From contig CAVPRS010000010.1 of assembly GCA_963707895.1 (NCBI GenBank), forward strand, positions 620,001 through 684,000: DNA of 64,000 nt, given 5' to 3'. Below, piece after piece: positions 26,619-34,680 of the stretch. Position 1 is the first letter of the stretch, and every line of letters starts with the position of its first letter. The translations under genes were made by a program, and so were the position numbers. The notes beneath the pieces are model-generated. The model did not search any database. It worked only from the letters and a program-made list of their open reading frames with translations, and was not told the origin of the DNA. Source of the stretch: Fodinibacter sp963707895. Its GTDB lineage: Bacteria; Actinomycetota; Actinomycetes; Actinomycetales; Dermatophilaceae.

Positions 26619-26733
26619 GCGTCCCTTCCCGGCCGCCCCTCGTCGGCCCCGCACGCAAAACGCTAGCCAAAACCACCGACTTCGCCACTCGAGTTATCCA
26701 CAGGCCGTTCGCCGGAGCGGCAGACTGCATCCC

Positions 26734-28581
26734 GTGCACCTCCGAGCGCCCGGCCTCCCGATGGGGATCCGCCTGCTGCGCGGGTACACCGGACGCCACC
26801 TGCCCGCCGACCTCCTGGCCGGCCTGCTCGTCGCCGCCCTCGCCATCCCCCAGTCCCTCGGCTACGCCGTCGTCGCAGGGGTGCCGGTGCAGGTCGGCCT
26901 CTACACGCTGCCGCCGGCCCTGCTCGCCTACGCGTTGTTCGGCACCTCGCGGCTGCTCTTCGTCGGCCCGATCTCCACCGTCTCGGTGCTCTCCGGCTCG
27001 ATCGTGCGCGCCCTCAGCGGCGGCGACACCCAGCTCGCGATGCAGCTGACCTCGGTGCTGGCGATCACGGCCGGCCTCGTGCTCACCGCCGTGGGTCTGC
27101 TCCGCCTCGGCTGGGTGGCGCAGTTCCTCAGCGAACCGATCGTCACCGGGTTCGTGGCCGGCCTGGTCGTGCTCATCGTCATCGGCGAGGTCCCCGCACT
27201 GGCCGGACTGACCGCTCCCACCGGCGGCATCTTCGAGCGGGTCAGCCTCCTCGTCCGCGACCTCGGCAGCTTCCACGGGCTCACCCTCGTGATCGGCCTC
27301 ACGTCCCTCGCGGTGCTCTTCGTCGGCTCGCGCCTGGCACCGCGGGTTCCGTGGTCGCTCATCGTGCTCGTCGGCGGCATCGTCGTCTCGCACCAGCTCG
27401 ACCTCGCAGCGAAGGGCGTCCGCGTCGTCGGCGAGGTGCCCACCGGCATCCCGATCCCGTCGGTCCCGATCGTCGATGTCTCGCTGTGGAGCGGCATCCT
27501 CGCCGGCGGCCTGGCCATCGCTGCCGTCGGCATCGCCGAGGGCCTGGCCGCGGTGCGCACCTTCGCGCCGAGCGGCGCTGCCGACCCGGAGGCCGACAAC
27601 CAGGAGTTCGTGGCGCACGGCGCCTCCAACCTGGCCTCGGGTCTCTTCGGCGGGATGGGGGTCGGCGGCTCCCTGTCGAAGACCGCCGCCAACGCCCGGG
27701 CCGGCGCCCACACGCAGATGAGCGGGGTCGCGGCCGCGGTCGTCGTCATCGGCTTCGTCCTGTTCGCCGCGGGACTCCTGGCCGACCTGCCGCGGACCGT
27801 GCTGGCGGCGATCGTCATCCACGCCGTGTGGGGGCTGGTCAGCATCTCCGCGTTCCGCCGGTATGCCGCGGTGCGCCGCAACGACTTCGTCGCCGCCGCC
27901 GTGGCGTTCGTCGGCGTGGTCGTCCTCGGCCCGCTCAACGGCCTGCTCGTGGCCATCGGCCAGTCACTGCTCGGGCTGGTCTACCGGTCGATGCAGGTCG
28001 GGATCGACGAGATGGGCCGGGTCGAGGGGGAGAAGGCGGCCTGGGGATCGGTCGCCAACGACCCGACGCGCCGGACGTATCGCGGCATCGCCGTGCTCCG
28101 GCCGGACGGCCCGCTCTTCTGGGCCAACGCCAACCAGGTGGTCCAGCGGATCGAGACGCTCGTCCGCGACCACGACCGCCTGCGTGCCGTCGTGCTCGAC
28201 CTCGAGGCGACCAACCAGATGGACACGACCACCGCCGAGCGGCTCCAGGAGATGCTGGTCCGGATGCGGGCACGCGGCGTCGACCTCCACCTGGTGCGGG
28301 TGTTCGGCAACGTGCGCGACGTGCTGACCCGCTCGGGGTTCCTCGACGAGCTCGGACCCGAGCACGTGTGGCACTCGATCGCCGCCGGGGTCAAGGCGGC
28401 CCGGGCGGCACCGCCGATCGCCGTCGCCCTGATGGATGGCGCGACGCTGCCGGGCGTCCCTGCCATGGCCGGCACCGACACGGAGGACGACCTCGAGCCG
28501 GACGAGCCCGAGAACGGCGAGCACGGCGAGCACATCGCGTCGAAGAAGGTGGCCGACGACGACGAGACGCGTCAGGGGTAG
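26734..28581 (+). CDS. SulP family anion transporter with STAS domain
   Basis: 615 residues. The N-terminal signature PADLLAGLLVAALAIPQSLG followed by YAVVAGVPVQVGLYTLPPAL is typical of SulP permeases, with about 10-12 hydrophobic segments through residue ~430. The STAS domain spans residues ~448-555 (RGIAVLRPDGPLFWANANQV, LDLEATNQMDTTTAERLQEM). It should import sulfate, bicarbonate or a dicarboxylate; which one cannot be told. The tail is acidic. Start uncertain: GTG 26734 (weak GGAG upstream) or ATG 26761. The 5' flank has a perfect TTATCCACA at 26694-26702. Confidence 0.93.
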   Translation: MHLRAPGLPMGIRLLRGYTGRHLPADLLAGLLVAALAIPQSLGYAVVAGVPVQVGLYTLPPALLAYALFGTSRLLFVGPISTVSVLSGSIVRALSGGDTQLAMQLTSVLAITAGLVLTAVGLLRLGWVAQFLSEPIVTGFVAGLVVLIVIGEVPALAGLTAPTGGIFERVSLLVRDLGSFHGLTLVIGLTSLAVLFVGSRLAPRVPWSLIVLVGGIVVSHQLDLAAKGVRVVGEVPTGIPIPSVPIVDVSLWSGILAGGLAIAAVGIAEGLAAVRTFAPSGAADPEADNQEFVAHGASNLASGLFGGMGVGGSLSKTAANARAGAHTQMSGVAAAVVVIGFVLFAAGLLADLPRTVLAAIVIHAVWGLVSISAFRRYAAVRRNDFVAAAVAFVGVVVLGPLNGLLVAIGQSLLGLVYRSMQVGIDEMGRVEGEKAAWGSVANDPTRRTYRGIAVLRPDGPLFWANANQVVQRIETLVRDHDRLRAVVLDLEATNQMDTTTAERLQEMLVRMRARGVDLHLVRVFGNVRDVLTRSGFLDELGPEHVWHSIAAGVKAARAAPPIAVALMDGATLPGVPAMAGTDTEDDLEPDEPENGEHGEHIASKKVADDDETRQG

Positions 28582-28688
28582 TCGACGACGTAGGCCGGCA
28601 CGCCGACCGCCCCGGTGTCGACCTGGGCCCCGGTGTCGTTCACCACGTGACGGATCGTGCCCGCCCCGAGGTCGACCGTCAGAGTGCC
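28572..28688 (-). pseudogene. Possible 3' remnant of a lost gene
   Basis: Minus strand, one open frame without a start: it reads TLTVDLGAGTIRHVVNDTGA, continues QVDTGAVGVPAYVVDYP and ends at TGA (28572-28574). It starts directly after the HxlR stop and overlaps the 3' end of the SulP gene. The composition looks like the C-terminus of a beta-rich enzyme, cut off at its 5' side. Low-confidence call; it may be chance coding-like sequence. Confidence 0.35.
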
Positions 28689-29105
28689 TCAGGAGCTCGA
28701 GGCGGCCTCGCCCACGATCTCGTCGGCGTTGGCGACGACCCAGCCGAACAGCGGCAGCATCAGCGCGACCAGCTCGCGGCCCCGCGGGGTGAGGCTGTAG
28801 TCGACCCGGGGCGGGATGACCGGCTGGGCGTCGCGGTGCACCAGGCCGTCGCCCTCGAGCGTGCGCAGCGTCTGGGCGAGCATCTTCTCGCTGACCCCCT
28901 CCGCCCGGCGGCGCAGCTCGCTCCAGCGCTGCGGCCCGTCGGCCAGCGCCACGAGCACGAGCACCCCCCACTTGCTCGTCACGTGGTCGAGCACGACCCG
29001 GCTGGGACAGGCGGCGGCGAAGACCTCGCCCGCGACCGGCATCCGGACACTCGACAGCGCGTCGGCGACGACCTGCGAACCGCTGACCTCGTTGCTTACC
29101 CGCAT
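28689..29105 (-). CDS. HxlR family transcriptional regulator (redox-type)
   Basis: 138 residues. The winged-helix domain of HxlR/DUF24 proteins is complete: SKWGVLVLVALADGPQRWSE, LRRRAEGVSEKMLAQTLRTL and DGLVHRDAQPVIPPRVDYSL. The conserved N-terminal cysteine lies in FAAACPSRVVLDHV (Cys33), the position used for thiol redox sensing in QorR/HypR-type members. It is divergent from two NmrA/QorB-like reductase genes, the usual partner of this repressor type, and is probably autoregulated through sites at 29106-29132. Confidence 0.92.
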   Translation of the reverse strand: MRVSNEVSGSQVVADALSSVRMPVAGEVFAAACPSRVVLDHVTSKWGVLVLVALADGPQRWSELRRRAEGVSEKMLAQTLRTLEGDGLVHRDAQPVIPPRVDYSLTPRGRELVALMLPLFGWVVANADEIVGEAASSS

Positions 29106-29132
29106 GTGCGTACCTTACCAAAAGGTGCGTAC
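29106..29132. promoter_or_regulatory. Candidate HxlR operator
   Basis: Directly upstream of the hxlR start, GTGCGTAC occurs twice (29106-29113 and 29125-29132), and the spacer holds the inverted repeat ACCTT-ACCAA-AAGGT. Paired GTAC half-sites about two helical turns apart are the form expected of a dimeric HxlR-type repressor site, and the position fits autoregulation. Confidence 0.55.
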
Positions 29133-29239
29133 TAACTCCTGGGAAGTATCCCGACCACGGGCCCGGTTGGCTCGGACGGACACAGCACCGACCCCCGCTC
29201 CCGGCGCGCCCCACGCGTCGCCCCCCGAAAGGACCCACC

Positions 29240-30106
29240 ATGAGCATCGTCGTCACCGGAGCCACCGGCCACCTCGGCCGCCTCGTCGTCGAGAGCCTGG
29301 TCGACCGCGGCGTCACGCCGGCCGACATCGTGGCCACCGGCCGCGCCGCCGAGCGCCTGGCCCCGCTCGCCGACCTCGGCGTGCGCACCGCCGTCGCCGA
29401 CTACACCGACAGCGCCGCACTCGACACCGCCCTGGAGGGCGCCGGGACCGTGCTGCTCGTCTCCGGCAGCGAGGCGGGACAGCGGGTCGCCCAGCACGGC
29501 AACGTCGTGGCCGCGGCGGCACGGGCCGGGGTCGGCCTGCTCGGCTACACGAGCATCGCCCACGCCGACACCGCCCAGCACGCGCTCGCCACCGACCACC
29601 GTGAGACGGAGCGGGTCATCCGCGCGTCGGGTGTGCCCTTCACCTTCCTGCGCAACAGCTGGTACCTCGAGAACTACCTCCCCCAGGTCCCCGGCTACCT
29701 CGAGCACGGCGTGGTCGGAGCCTCCGGTGACGGCCGGGTCAGCGCCGCGACCCGCGCGGACTACGCGGATGCCGCGGCAGCCGCCCTGCTCGACCCCACC
29801 TCCGCGGGCCGCACCTACGAGCTCGGCGGGGCGTCGTCGTTCACCTTGGCCGAGCTGGCCGAGACGGTCGCAGCCGCGAGCGGGCGCGAGGTCGGCCACA
29901 CCGAGGTCTCGCCGGAGCAGCTCACCGAGATCCTCGTCGGCGCCGGACTCCCCCGCCCCTACGCCGAGGCACTCGTCAGCGCCGACCTGGGGATCGCGCG
30001 CGGCGAGCTCGAGGTGACCAGCGGCGACCTGGAGCGACTCATCGGCCGCACTCCCACGTCGCTGCGCGATGCCGTCGACGCCGCGCTGGCTACCCTGACG
30101 GCATGA
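29240..30106 (+). CDS. NmrA/QorB-like NAD(P)H quinone reductase
   Basis: 288 residues of the atypical SDR (NmrA/QorB) group. The NADP loop is MSIVVTGATGHLGRLVVESL (G-x-x-G-x-x-G), and GYTSIAHADTAQHALATDH with FTFLRNSWYLENYLPQ are strongly QorB-like. The protein probably reduces quinones or senses NADPH. GAAAGGACCCACC precedes ATG 29240. Divergent from the redox-type HxlR regulator, and its stop overlaps the next gene by four bases (ATGA), so both reductases form an operon. Confidence 0.9.
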   Translation: MSIVVTGATGHLGRLVVESLVDRGVTPADIVATGRAAERLAPLADLGVRTAVADYTDSAALDTALEGAGTVLLVSGSEAGQRVAQHGNVVAAAARAGVGLLGYTSIAHADTAQHALATDHRETERVIRASGVPFTFLRNSWYLENYLPQVPGYLEHGVVGASGDGRVSAATRADYADAAAAALLDPTSAGRTYELGGASSFTLAELAETVAAASGREVGHTEVSPEQLTEILVGAGLPRPYAEALVSADLGIARGELEVTSGDLERLIGRTPTSLRDAVDAALATLTA

Positions 30107-30957
30107 GCACCCTCCCGACCCTGGCCGTCACCGGCTCGACCGGTGTCCTCGGGGGCCTCGTCGCTCGCGAGCTCGCCGACCGCGGCGTGGCCCAGCGGTT
30201 GGTCGTCCGATCGCCCGAGCGGGCACCGCGGCTCCCCGGTGCCGTCGCGGTGCAAGCCGCGTACCGAGACCGGGAGGCGGCCGCGCGGGCCCTGCTCGGC
30301 GTGCGGACCCTGCTCATGGTCTCGGCGTCCGAGTCGGCCGACCGGCTCGACGAGCACCGCGCCTTCGTGGACGCCGCCGCCGATGCCGGGGTGGAGCACA
30401 TCGTCTACACCTCCTTCTTCGGCGCCTCACCCGACTGCACGTTCACCCTGGCCCGTGACCATTGGGCCACCGAGGAGCACATCCGTTCGCGCGGAACGGC
30501 GTTCACCTTCCTGAGGGACAACTTCTACCTCGACTTCGTGCCGCTCATGGTGGGCGAGGACGGCGTCATCCGTGGGCCGGCCGGGGAGGGCCGCGTCTCA
30601 GCCGTGGCCCGGGCCGACGTCGCGCGGGTTGCCACGGCGGTCCTGCTCGACCCCGAGTCGCACCGGGGTGCCACCTACGACCTCACCGGCCCCGAGTCGA
30701 TCACCCTCACCGAGGCCGCCGGCATCATCCGCGAGGCCACCGGAAGCGACGTGACCTTCCACGACGAGACCGTTGCGGAGGCCTACGAGTCGCGCCGGAA
30801 GTGGGAGGCACCCGACTGGCAGTACGACGCCTGGGTGACCACCTACACGGCGATCGCCGCCGGCGAGGTCGAGGCCGTCACCGACGACATCCGGCGGGTC
30901 ACCGGGCGGGCGCCGGTCGGGCTGCGTGAGCTGCTGGCAGCTGAGGACGGCGCGTAG
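30103..30957 (+). CDS. NmrA-like NAD(P)-binding protein, second paralogue
   Basis: 284 residues, related to the preceding gene. LAVTGSTGVLGGLVARELAD is the dinucleotide loop, VEHIVYTSFFGASPDC and GTAFTFLRDNFYLDFVP parallel the QorB blocks, and the C-terminal REATGSDVTFHDETVAEAYE is a separate variant. ATG 30103 overlaps the upstream stop, indicating translational coupling. The two proteins differ enough to suspect different substrates or a heteromer. Its TAG stop lies in the first unit of a 25-bp triplicated repeat. Confidence 0.88.
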   Translation: MSTLPTLAVTGSTGVLGGLVARELADRGVAQRLVVRSPERAPRLPGAVAVQAAYRDREAAARALLGVRTLLMVSASESADRLDEHRAFVDAAADAGVEHIVYTSFFGASPDCTFTLARDHWATEEHIRSRGTAFTFLRDNFYLDFVPLMVGEDGVIRGPAGEGRVSAVARADVARVATAVLLDPESHRGATYDLTGPESITLTEAAGIIREATGSDVTFHDETVAEAYESRRKWEAPDWQYDAWVTTYTAIAAGEVEAVTDDIRRVTGRAPVGLRELLAAEDGA

Positions 30958-31020
30958 CCATTTCGGGCCAGACGGCGCGTAGCCATTTCGGGCCGGACGC
31001 GACGTAGTCCTTTCGGGCTA
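30946..31020. repeat. Three 25-bp tandem repeats
   Basis: Units 30946-30970, 30971-30995 and 30996-31020, each beginning GACGG or GACGC and containing CGTAGCCATTTCGGGCC or a diverged copy (CGTAGTCCTTTCGGGCT). The first unit includes the stop codon of the upstream NmrA-like gene (GCG TAG). Units 1 and 2 differ only in the last base. Confidence 0.88.
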
Positions 31021-31091
31021 TGGACAGCCCCATGGCCTCGCCGCCAAGGTGACGGAATCAGGGCGGCGCCCCTGCGATGGAGGGAGCCGTT

Positions 31092-32798
31092 TTGGGAGTC
31101 GACGCAGATCCGGATGTCGCGCCGCCCGGGCTCGTTCGGGGCGCCTTCCGCGATACGTGGACGTCCCTCAGATCGGTCTTCGGAAACCCCGCACTACGAC
31201 GCATCGAGGCCGCCCTCGCGACCTCGATGATCGGCGACTGGGCGTACGCCACGGCCGTGGTGGTGTGGGCGTACGGGGTGGGCGGCGCGCGGCTCGTCGG
31301 CATCTGGATGGCAGTGCGCTACGTGCTGATGGCGATCATCTCCCCGATCGGCGCGTCCCTCGCCGACCGGCTCCCGCGCAAGGCCGTGCTCATCGGGAGC
31401 GACCTGGTCCGGGCCCTGCTCGCCACCCTGGCGGGGATCGCGCTCCTCGTCGACGCGCCGGCCGCGGTCATCATCGTGATCGCGACGATCCTGTCCCTCA
31501 TCGGCTGCGTCTTCCGCCCGGCCCAGATGGCCTGGATGCCGTCCCTCACCCGCCGCCCCGAGGAGCTCACCGCGGCCAACGGCGCGTCCAGCACGATCGA
31601 GAGCCTGGCCTTCTTCCTCGGCCCGGCCCTCGGGGCCCTGCTCGTGACGGCCACCAGCGTGCAGGTGGTGTTCCTCCTCAACGCCGCCACCTTCGTCGTG
31701 TCGGCCCTGCTCGTGTGGGGCATCCACCCGATCGCCGGTCCGACCCCGGGTGACCCGGACGACGGCGAGGGACAGGACGACGACGCGCCGCGGGAGGGCA
31801 TGCTCGCCGAGATGGCCGGCGGCTTCCGGCACATCGCCCGTGACCGCGACCTGGTGATGGTCGCGATCCTCGTGTGCACCCAGACGGTCGTGGCCGGCGC
31901 GACGGCCGTCTTCGGTGTCGTCCTCGCCGTCGACATCCTCGAGGCCGGCCCGCAGGGCGTCGGCATCATCGACTCGGTCTTCGGCGTCGGGGCGATCGTC
32001 GGCGGCTTCTACGCGATCGCCCGCTCCACCCGAAACCGCCTCGCCGGCGACCTCGCCCTGGGCACGGTCCTGTGGTCGCTGCCGCTGCTCCTGATCGTGA
32101 TCTACCCGTCGCCCGTCACGGTGTTCGCCTCGGCGATCCTGCTCGGGTTCGGCAACCCGCTCGTCGACGTCAACTTCGCGACGATCGTGCAGCGCCTCAC
32201 GCCCGATGCCGTCCTCGGTCGCGTCTTCGGGGCCTACGAGGGCGCGCTGATCGCCGGGATGGCCATCGGGTCAGCGGTCACCCCGTTCCTCATCAGCAGC
32301 TTCGGGCTGCAGTGGGCACTGGCGATCCTCGCCCTCGTCGTGGGCATTCCGGCGCTGGCCTTCATCCCCCGGTGCCTCCGGCTCGACGGCACCCTGCGCG
32401 CGCCCGAGGGCACGGCCCTGCTGCGCGGCATCGCCATCTTCTCGCCACTGTCCCCTGTCAAGATCGAGTCCCTGGCCGGGGCGCTCACCACCGAGACGGC
32501 CCCTGCCGGCACGGCCATCGTCCGCGAGGGCGACGTGTCCGACCGCTTCCTCGTCATCGTCTCCGGTCGGGTCGAGGTCACCCAGGGCGGCGAGCACCTG
32601 CGCTTCGAGGGACCCGGCGAGTTCTTCGGCGAGATCGGCCTGCTCCGCGACGTCGCGCGCACCGCGACCGTCACGGCGCTCGAGGACACCACGCTCTACA
32701 GCCTGGCCCGCGACGACTTCCTCGACGCGGTCAACGGCGTCGACGAGTCGCTCGCCGCGGCCGATGACGTGGTCATGCGCCGCCTGGCCCGCGCCTGA
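31092..32798 (+). CDS. MFS transporter with C-terminal cyclic-nucleotide-binding domain
   Basis: About 568 residues. The first ~420 are an MFS permease: LVGIWMAVRYVLMAIISPIG, SLADRLPRKAVLIGSDLVR (the MFS loop motif), RPAQMAWMPSLTRRPEELTA, and a second six-helix half. A CNBD follows (about residues 460-565): VREGDVSDRFLVIVSGRVEV, FEGPGEFFGEIGLLRDVART and ATVTALEDTTLYSL, the second carrying the F-G-E-I-x-L-L-x(4)-R-T/S phosphate-binding cassette that contacts the cyclic nucleotide. ATG 31077 is in frame, but GGAGGGAG at 31079-31086 sits 5 bases before TTG 31092, so TTG is the better start. Possible regulation by cAMP; the cyclase at 34681 is a candidate source. Confidence 0.88.
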   Translation: MGVDADPDVAPPGLVRGAFRDTWTSLRSVFGNPALRRIEAALATSMIGDWAYATAVVVWAYGVGGARLVGIWMAVRYVLMAIISPIGASLADRLPRKAVLIGSDLVRALLATLAGIALLVDAPAAVIIVIATILSLIGCVFRPAQMAWMPSLTRRPEELTAANGASSTIESLAFFLGPALGALLVTATSVQVVFLLNAATFVVSALLVWGIHPIAGPTPGDPDDGEGQDDDAPREGMLAEMAGGFRHIARDRDLVMVAILVCTQTVVAGATAVFGVVLAVDILEAGPQGVGIIDSVFGVGAIVGGFYAIARSTRNRLAGDLALGTVLWSLPLLLIVIYPSPVTVFASAILLGFGNPLVDVNFATIVQRLTPDAVLGRVFGAYEGALIAGMAIGSAVTPFLISSFGLQWALAILALVVGIPALAFIPRCLRLDGTLRAPEGTALLRGIAIFSPLSPVKIESLAGALTTETAPAGTAIVREGDVSDRFLVIVSGRVEVTQGGEHLRFEGPGEFFGEIGLLRDVARTATVTALEDTTLYSLARDDFLDAVNGVDESLAAADDVVMRRLARA

Positions 32799-32835
32799 GT
32801 CGTCGGCCGCCCGCCCGCGAGCGGAAGGTCAGGGC

Positions 32836-33252
32836 TCACCAGATGTTGCCGGACCCAGGCGTGTAGGACGACGCCACCACGGAGTTCGCGATGAGCGTGT
32901 CGCACTTCAGCACACCGCTCACCTCCGCTGACCCGGCCTCCACCCGGACCATCGGGGCGCTCACCGTCACCGTGCCGGCACTCGTGATCGTCGACGGCGA
33001 GAGCCAGGCCGTGTCCCAGAGGACGCCGGTCCACACGGGGTGGTGGGGGTCGCCACCCTCGAACTGGACCCACACGGTCGACCCGACGGGCGGCAGCGCG
33101 AACATCGCCGCAGGAACCGGGGGCAGGCACGCCTCGGCCCACACCCCCGCCACTCCGACGTCCGGGACGTTCACCCGCAGCCGTCCGCGCGACATCGGGT
33201 CGGCGGCGTCGTCGACGACCGCTCGGTGCAGACCTTGGACAGGGCGTGCCAT
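32836..33252 (-). CDS. Orphan phage baseplate V/VgrG-like OB-fold protein
   Basis: 138 residues. The N-terminal ~90 residues match the gpV/VgrG-type OB fold: VVDDAADPMSRGRLRVNVPD, LPPVGSTVWVQFEGGDPHHP and VWTGVLWDT, where G-D-P-x-x-P-V-W-x-G is the signature of these domains. The C-terminus is a short beta-repeat (TITSAGTVTVSAPMVRVEAG) ending in a polar tail, not the usual membrane-piercing helix. No sheath, tube or other baseplate gene is nearby. AGGAGG lies 6 bases before ATG 33252. A contractile-system component or a co-opted domain; see findings. Confidence 0.72.
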   Translation of the reverse strand: MARPVQGLHRAVVDDAADPMSRGRLRVNVPDVGVAGVWAEACLPPVPAAMFALPPVGSTVWVQFEGGDPHHPVWTGVLWDTAWLSPSTITSAGTVTVSAPMVRVEAGSAEVSGVLKCDTLIANSVVASSYTPGSGNIW

Positions 33253-33325
33253 GGCGTCCTCCTGGTGCTCGGCTCTTCGTGCCGAGCGTGCCACCCGGGC
33301 GCCGGCGGCGACAGGTCCACAGCCG

Positions 33326-33384
33326 GCTGCCCGGCATCCGGGGTGCGGATGCCGGGCAGCGAGGGTGCGGATGCCGGGCAGCGA
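33326..33384. repeat. Hairpin plus 22-bp tandem repeat
   Basis: A perfect 15-bp inverted repeat, GCTGCCCGGCATCCG (33326-33340) and CGGATGCCGGGCAGC (33346-33360), around a 5-base loop, overlaps two tandem copies of a 22-base unit starting GGGTGCGGATGCCGG (33341-33362 and 33363-33384). It lies between the downstream end of the aldo/keto reductase and the baseplate-V-like gene, and could terminate the former. Confidence 0.7.
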
Positions 33385-33432
33385 GGGTGCGTCGCCGGCC
33401 ACCCGCGGTGCGGATGGGAGCGGCGACGGGGG

Positions 33433-34443
33433 TCAGACCGGGCGTCGCTGGGGGGCGCTCTCGACGGTCTTGGCCGGGTCGCGCACCACGATGTCGCCGA
33501 GCGCCTCGTCGATCCGCTTGAGCAGCTCCGGCTCGAGCGTGACGCCGGCGGCCTTGACGTTCTCGCCGACCTGCTCGGGTCGCGAGGCACCCACGAGCGC
33601 GGCCGCCACGTTGTCGTTCTGGAGCACCCAGGCGACGGCGAGCTGGGCCATGGTGAGCCCGGCGTCATCCGCCACGGGCTTCAGGCCCTGCACCCGGGTG
33701 AGCACGTCGTCGTTCATGAAGCGGCTGATCATGTCGGCGCCGCCCTTCTCGTCGGCGGCCCGCGAGCCCTCCGGAGGCGCCTGTCCCGGAACGTACTTGC
33801 CGGTGAGCACGCCCTGGGCGATCGGGCTCCAGACGATCTGGCTGATGCCGAGCTCCTCGCAGGCCGGCACGACCTCGGGCTCGATGACCCGCCACAGCAT
33901 GGAGTACTGCGGCTGGCTCGAGATCAGCTGGACGCCGAGCTCCTTGGCCAGGGCGTGGCCCGCGCGGATCTGCTCGGCGGTCCACTCGCTGACGCCGATG
34001 TAGAGCGCCTTGCCCTGGCGGACGACGTCGGCGAAGGCCTGCATCGTCTCCTCGAGCGGGGTCTCGGTGTCGTAGCGGTGCGCCTGGTAGAGGTCGACGT
34101 AGTCGGTCTGCAGCCGGGACAGCGAGCCGTTGATCGACTCCATGATGTGCTTGCGCGACAGGCCGGTGTCGTTCTTCCCGCCGGGACCGGTGGGCCAGTA
34201 GACCTTCGTGAAGATCTCGAGGCTCTCGCGCCGCTCGCCCTTGAGTGCCTCGCCGAGCACCGTCTCCGCCTTGGTGTTGGCGTAGACGTCGGCGGTGTCG
34301 AAGGTGCTGATGCCGTGGTCGAGGGCCGCGCGCACGCACTGGGTCGCGATGTCGTTCTCGACCTGCGAGCCGTGGGTCAGCCAGTTGCCGTAGGTGATCT
34401 CGGAGATCTTGAGTCCGCTGTTGCCGAGGTATCGGTAGTCCAT
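33433..34443 (-). CDS. Aldo/keto reductase (voltage-gated K+ channel beta/YghZ-like type)
   Basis: 336 residues. MDYRYLGNSGLKISEITYGN is the usual start, HGISTFDTADVYANTKAET contains the catalytic Asp and Tyr, IFTKVYWPTGPGGKNDTGLS the Lys, and DYVDLYQAHRYDTETPLEET the His. The C-terminal NADP block is VAAALVGASRPEQVGENV. The order and W-P/G blocks match KvAB-like AKR6 proteins. It differs clearly from the AKR at 17683. ATG 34443; the longer frame upstream is not needed. No second gene in its operon. Confidence 0.93.
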   Translation of the reverse strand: MDYRYLGNSGLKISEITYGNWLTHGSQVENDIATQCVRAALDHGISTFDTADVYANTKAETVLGEALKGERRESLEIFTKVYWPTGPGGKNDTGLSRKHIMESINGSLSRLQTDYVDLYQAHRYDTETPLEETMQAFADVVRQGKALYIGVSEWTAEQIRAGHALAKELGVQLISSQPQYSMLWRVIEPEVVPACEELGISQIVWSPIAQGVLTGKYVPGQAPPEGSRAADEKGGADMISRFMNDDVLTRVQGLKPVADDAGLTMAQLAVAWVLQNDNVAAALVGASRPEQVGENVKAAGVTLEPELLKRIDEALGDIVVRDPAKTVESAPQRRPV

Positions 34444-34680
34444 GTCCCCACCGTATGCCGGGCGCAGGGCCTCATCCGCCCGGGGTGTGCCTCCAGCCGT
34501 GGACGTGGAAGGTCGCAGCGGCGCCGCGACCGTGGACGACGCGTGCGCCACCGGCCGATCGGGGGATGGACCGCCCACCACGTCAGGGGCGATGATGCTC
34601 GAAGGCCGGGGCCACGCGGCCCCGCGAGTGTCCCCCTGGCACGGCGCGTCCAGGCCCCGAATGAGCCCCGAGGCGGTGAG

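Noticed and set aside
30946..31020. The 25-bp repeats as a CRISPR-like array.
   Set aside because: Units are contiguous with no spacers, only three copies, and the first contains a stop codon of a gene.
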